A stretch of DNA of 13,717 nt from Caldivirga sp. UBA161 (GTDB taxonomy: Archaea; Thermoproteota; Thermoprotei; Thermoproteales; Thermocladiaceae): positions 1 through 13,717 of the forward strand of contig NZ_DAXS01000015.1 of assembly GCF_002506515.1 (NCBI RefSeq). The letters are read 5' to 3'. Below the pieces are notes generated by a model. It was not told the origin of the DNA, ran no database searches, and saw nothing but the letters and a program-made list of their open reading frames with translations. Within the stretch, counting starts at the first letter, position 1; every line of letters starts with the position of its first letter. The translations under genes were made by a program, and so were the position numbers. Below, piece by piece: positions 12,633 through 13,717 of this stretch.

Positions 12633-13717
12633 ATGCACCCGCTGCTTGAGGAGGTTCATGAATTATTAAGGAGGAGTACAGCCGAATTCGCTGAGGCTAG
12701 GATTGAGCCGCTGGCTAAGGCAATTGAGGTTAATGGTGAGTACCCTAGGCAATTAATGGGGGAGTTGGGTAAGCAGGGCCTACTAGCCCCAATGGCCCCA
12801 CCGGAGTATGGTGGGGGTGGCTTAGACTTCAGGAGTGAAGTTATAGTTATTGAGGAGGTTGCTAAGCACTCCCCAACCCTGGCAACATTAATGGAGGTTC
12901 AAGGAGCCTTAATAATTGATTCGCTCCTAAGCCACGGTAATCAGGTGGTTAGGGAGAGGTTCCTTGAGGGTTTAGTTAAGGGTGATTTAATAGCCTCCTT
13001 CGCCCTAACTGAACCCTGCTGCGGTAGTGATGCTGGAGCCATTGAAACCAGGGCAGTTAAGGATGGTGGTGAATGGGTTATTAATGGCCGTAAGGCCTGG
13101 GTTACAAGTGGCCAATACGCTGACCTATACCTAGTCTTCGCAAGGACTGGTGGGGTTGAGGAGAGGCATAGGGCAATATCAGCATTCCTAGTGCCTAAGA
13201 GCAACTGCATTGAGGTTAACCCAATGAGTGTAATGGGGATTAAGGGCGGCGGCACCGCTGAGGTTTCCCTAAGGGGCTGTAGGATTCCTGATGATTATAG
13301 GATTGGGGAGGTTAATAGGGGGTTTTACTTAGCCATGGAGAAGCTTAACCTAGGTAGGACATGCGTTGGAGCCATTGGATTAGGCATAGCTGAAAGAGCC
13401 CTCAATGAAGCCTACAATTACGCTCAAGTTAGGCGAATATATGGGGGTGTGCTGGCTCAATTGGGCGTTATTCAAGGCTACCTAGCCCAAATGTATGCCC
13501 AAGTTGAGGCGCTTAGGGGCTTAATCTACTTAACAGCATACATGAGGGATAAGGGGTTAAGCGAATTCATTAAGTATGCTCAAGCGGCTAAATACCTAGG
13601 ATCAAGTACAGCGGTTAATGCTACTAGGGCAGCAATACAGGTAATGGGGGCCATTGGCTTATCCACAGAATCACCCCTAGAATACCTCTACAGGGATGCT
13701 AAGGCCACTGAGGTTTA
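12633..13717 (+). CDS. Acyl-CoA dehydrogenase, 3' end beyond the window
   Basis: The frame runs from ATG 12633 (an in-frame TAA at 12627-12629 precedes it) to the window edge without a stop: 361 residues visible of the roughly 380 usual. It is a flavoenzyme oxidising acyl-CoA to trans-2-enoyl-CoA. Visible are the N-terminal helical domain (1-120), the FAD/substrate motif ALTEPCCGSD (124-133), the beta-domain segment INGRKAWVTSG (150-160) with the next strand DLYLVFART (164-172), and the C-terminal helical domain from about 235, with QVMGAIGLSTES and YLYRDAKATEV at the very end. In medium-chain enzymes the catalytic glutamate follows in the (Y/I)EGT motif, just past the cut, so it cannot be checked. 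The usual RQxFG motif reads RRIYGG, a mild departure. Its product would suit the crotonase at 7267, though the genes are 4.6 kb apart. It is divergent from the DRE-TIM gene. Confidence 0.9.
   Translation, partial: MHPLLEEVHELLRRSTAEFAEARIEPLAKAIEVNGEYPRQLMGELGKQGLLAPMAPPEYGGGGLDFRSEVIVIEEVAKHSPTLATLMEVQGALIIDSLLSHGNQVVRERFLEGLVKGDLIASFALTEPCCGSDAGAIETRAVKDGGEWVINGRKAWVTSGQYADLYLVFARTGGVEERHRAISAFLVPKSNCIEVNPMSVMGIKGGGTAEVSLRGCRIPDDYRIGEVNRGFYLAMEKLNLGRTCVGAIGLGIAERALNEAYNYAQVRRIYGGVLAQLGVIQGYLAQMYAQVEALRGLIYLTAYMRDKGLSEFIKYAQAAKYLGSSTAVNATRAAIQVMGAIGLSTESPLEYLYRDAKATEV

Overview
The window looks like chromosomal DNA of a hyperthermophilic crenarchaeon. The best guess is Thermoproteales of the Caldivirga/Vulcanisaeta kind; this rests on protein recognition and style, not on a search. 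The grounds are: an archaeal-type PEP carboxylase; a CbsA/CbsB plus Rieske/cytochrome b cluster of the Sulfolobus type; a DUF4382 surface protein; AGG-dominated arginine codons and TTA-rich leucine codons; and A/T-rich boxes lying about 26-28 bp (box centre) before many start codons, the archaeal signature of leaderless transcription. Codon style is even across the window. I saw no insertion sequence, integrase, CRISPR array, rRNA or tRNA.

Layout. 1-519 (+): 3' part of a coiled-coil protein with a PD-(D/E)XK-nuclease-like C-terminus. 733-2553 (+): a 606-residue protein that I read as TIM barrel, Rossmann-like domain and beta-sandwich, possibly a glycoside-hydrolase-like enzyme. 2563-4880 (-): cbsA then cbsB. 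5040-7233 (+), divergent from cbsA: Rieske protein (soxL) and cytochrome b (soxN). 7267-8037 (+): a crotonase/enoyl-CoA hydratase with both catalytic glutamates. 8125-8643 (+): a membrane-anchored DUF4382 protein. 8726-9430 (-): a VUT/YhhQ-family queuosine/archaeosine-precursor transporter. 9517-11052 (-): archaeal PEP carboxylase. 11153-12406 (-): a DRE-TIM acyltransferase of the isopropylmalate/homocitrate/Re-citrate synthase group, whose reading frame continues upstream without a normal start codon. 12633-13717 (+): an acyl-CoA dehydrogenase cut by the window edge just before its catalytic C-terminus.

How it fits together. The central cluster (2563-7233) should build an archaeal bc1-like quinol-oxidising complex in the membrane: Rieske and cytochrome b take electrons from quinol, and the exported heme-b protein CbsA, anchored with CbsB, likely stands in for cytochrome c1. 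The right side is central carbon metabolism: PEP carboxylase makes oxaloacetate, its neighbour condenses acetyl-CoA with a 2-oxoacid, and the crotonase and acyl-CoA dehydrogenase handle CoA thioesters.

I do not see a clearly novel multi-gene system. The points most worth a second look are the DRE-TIM gene with an apparent non-AUG start, the inverted repeat enclosing the TATA box of the transporter gene, the PPWF (not PEWY) motif in cytochrome b, and the unassigned 606-residue protein.
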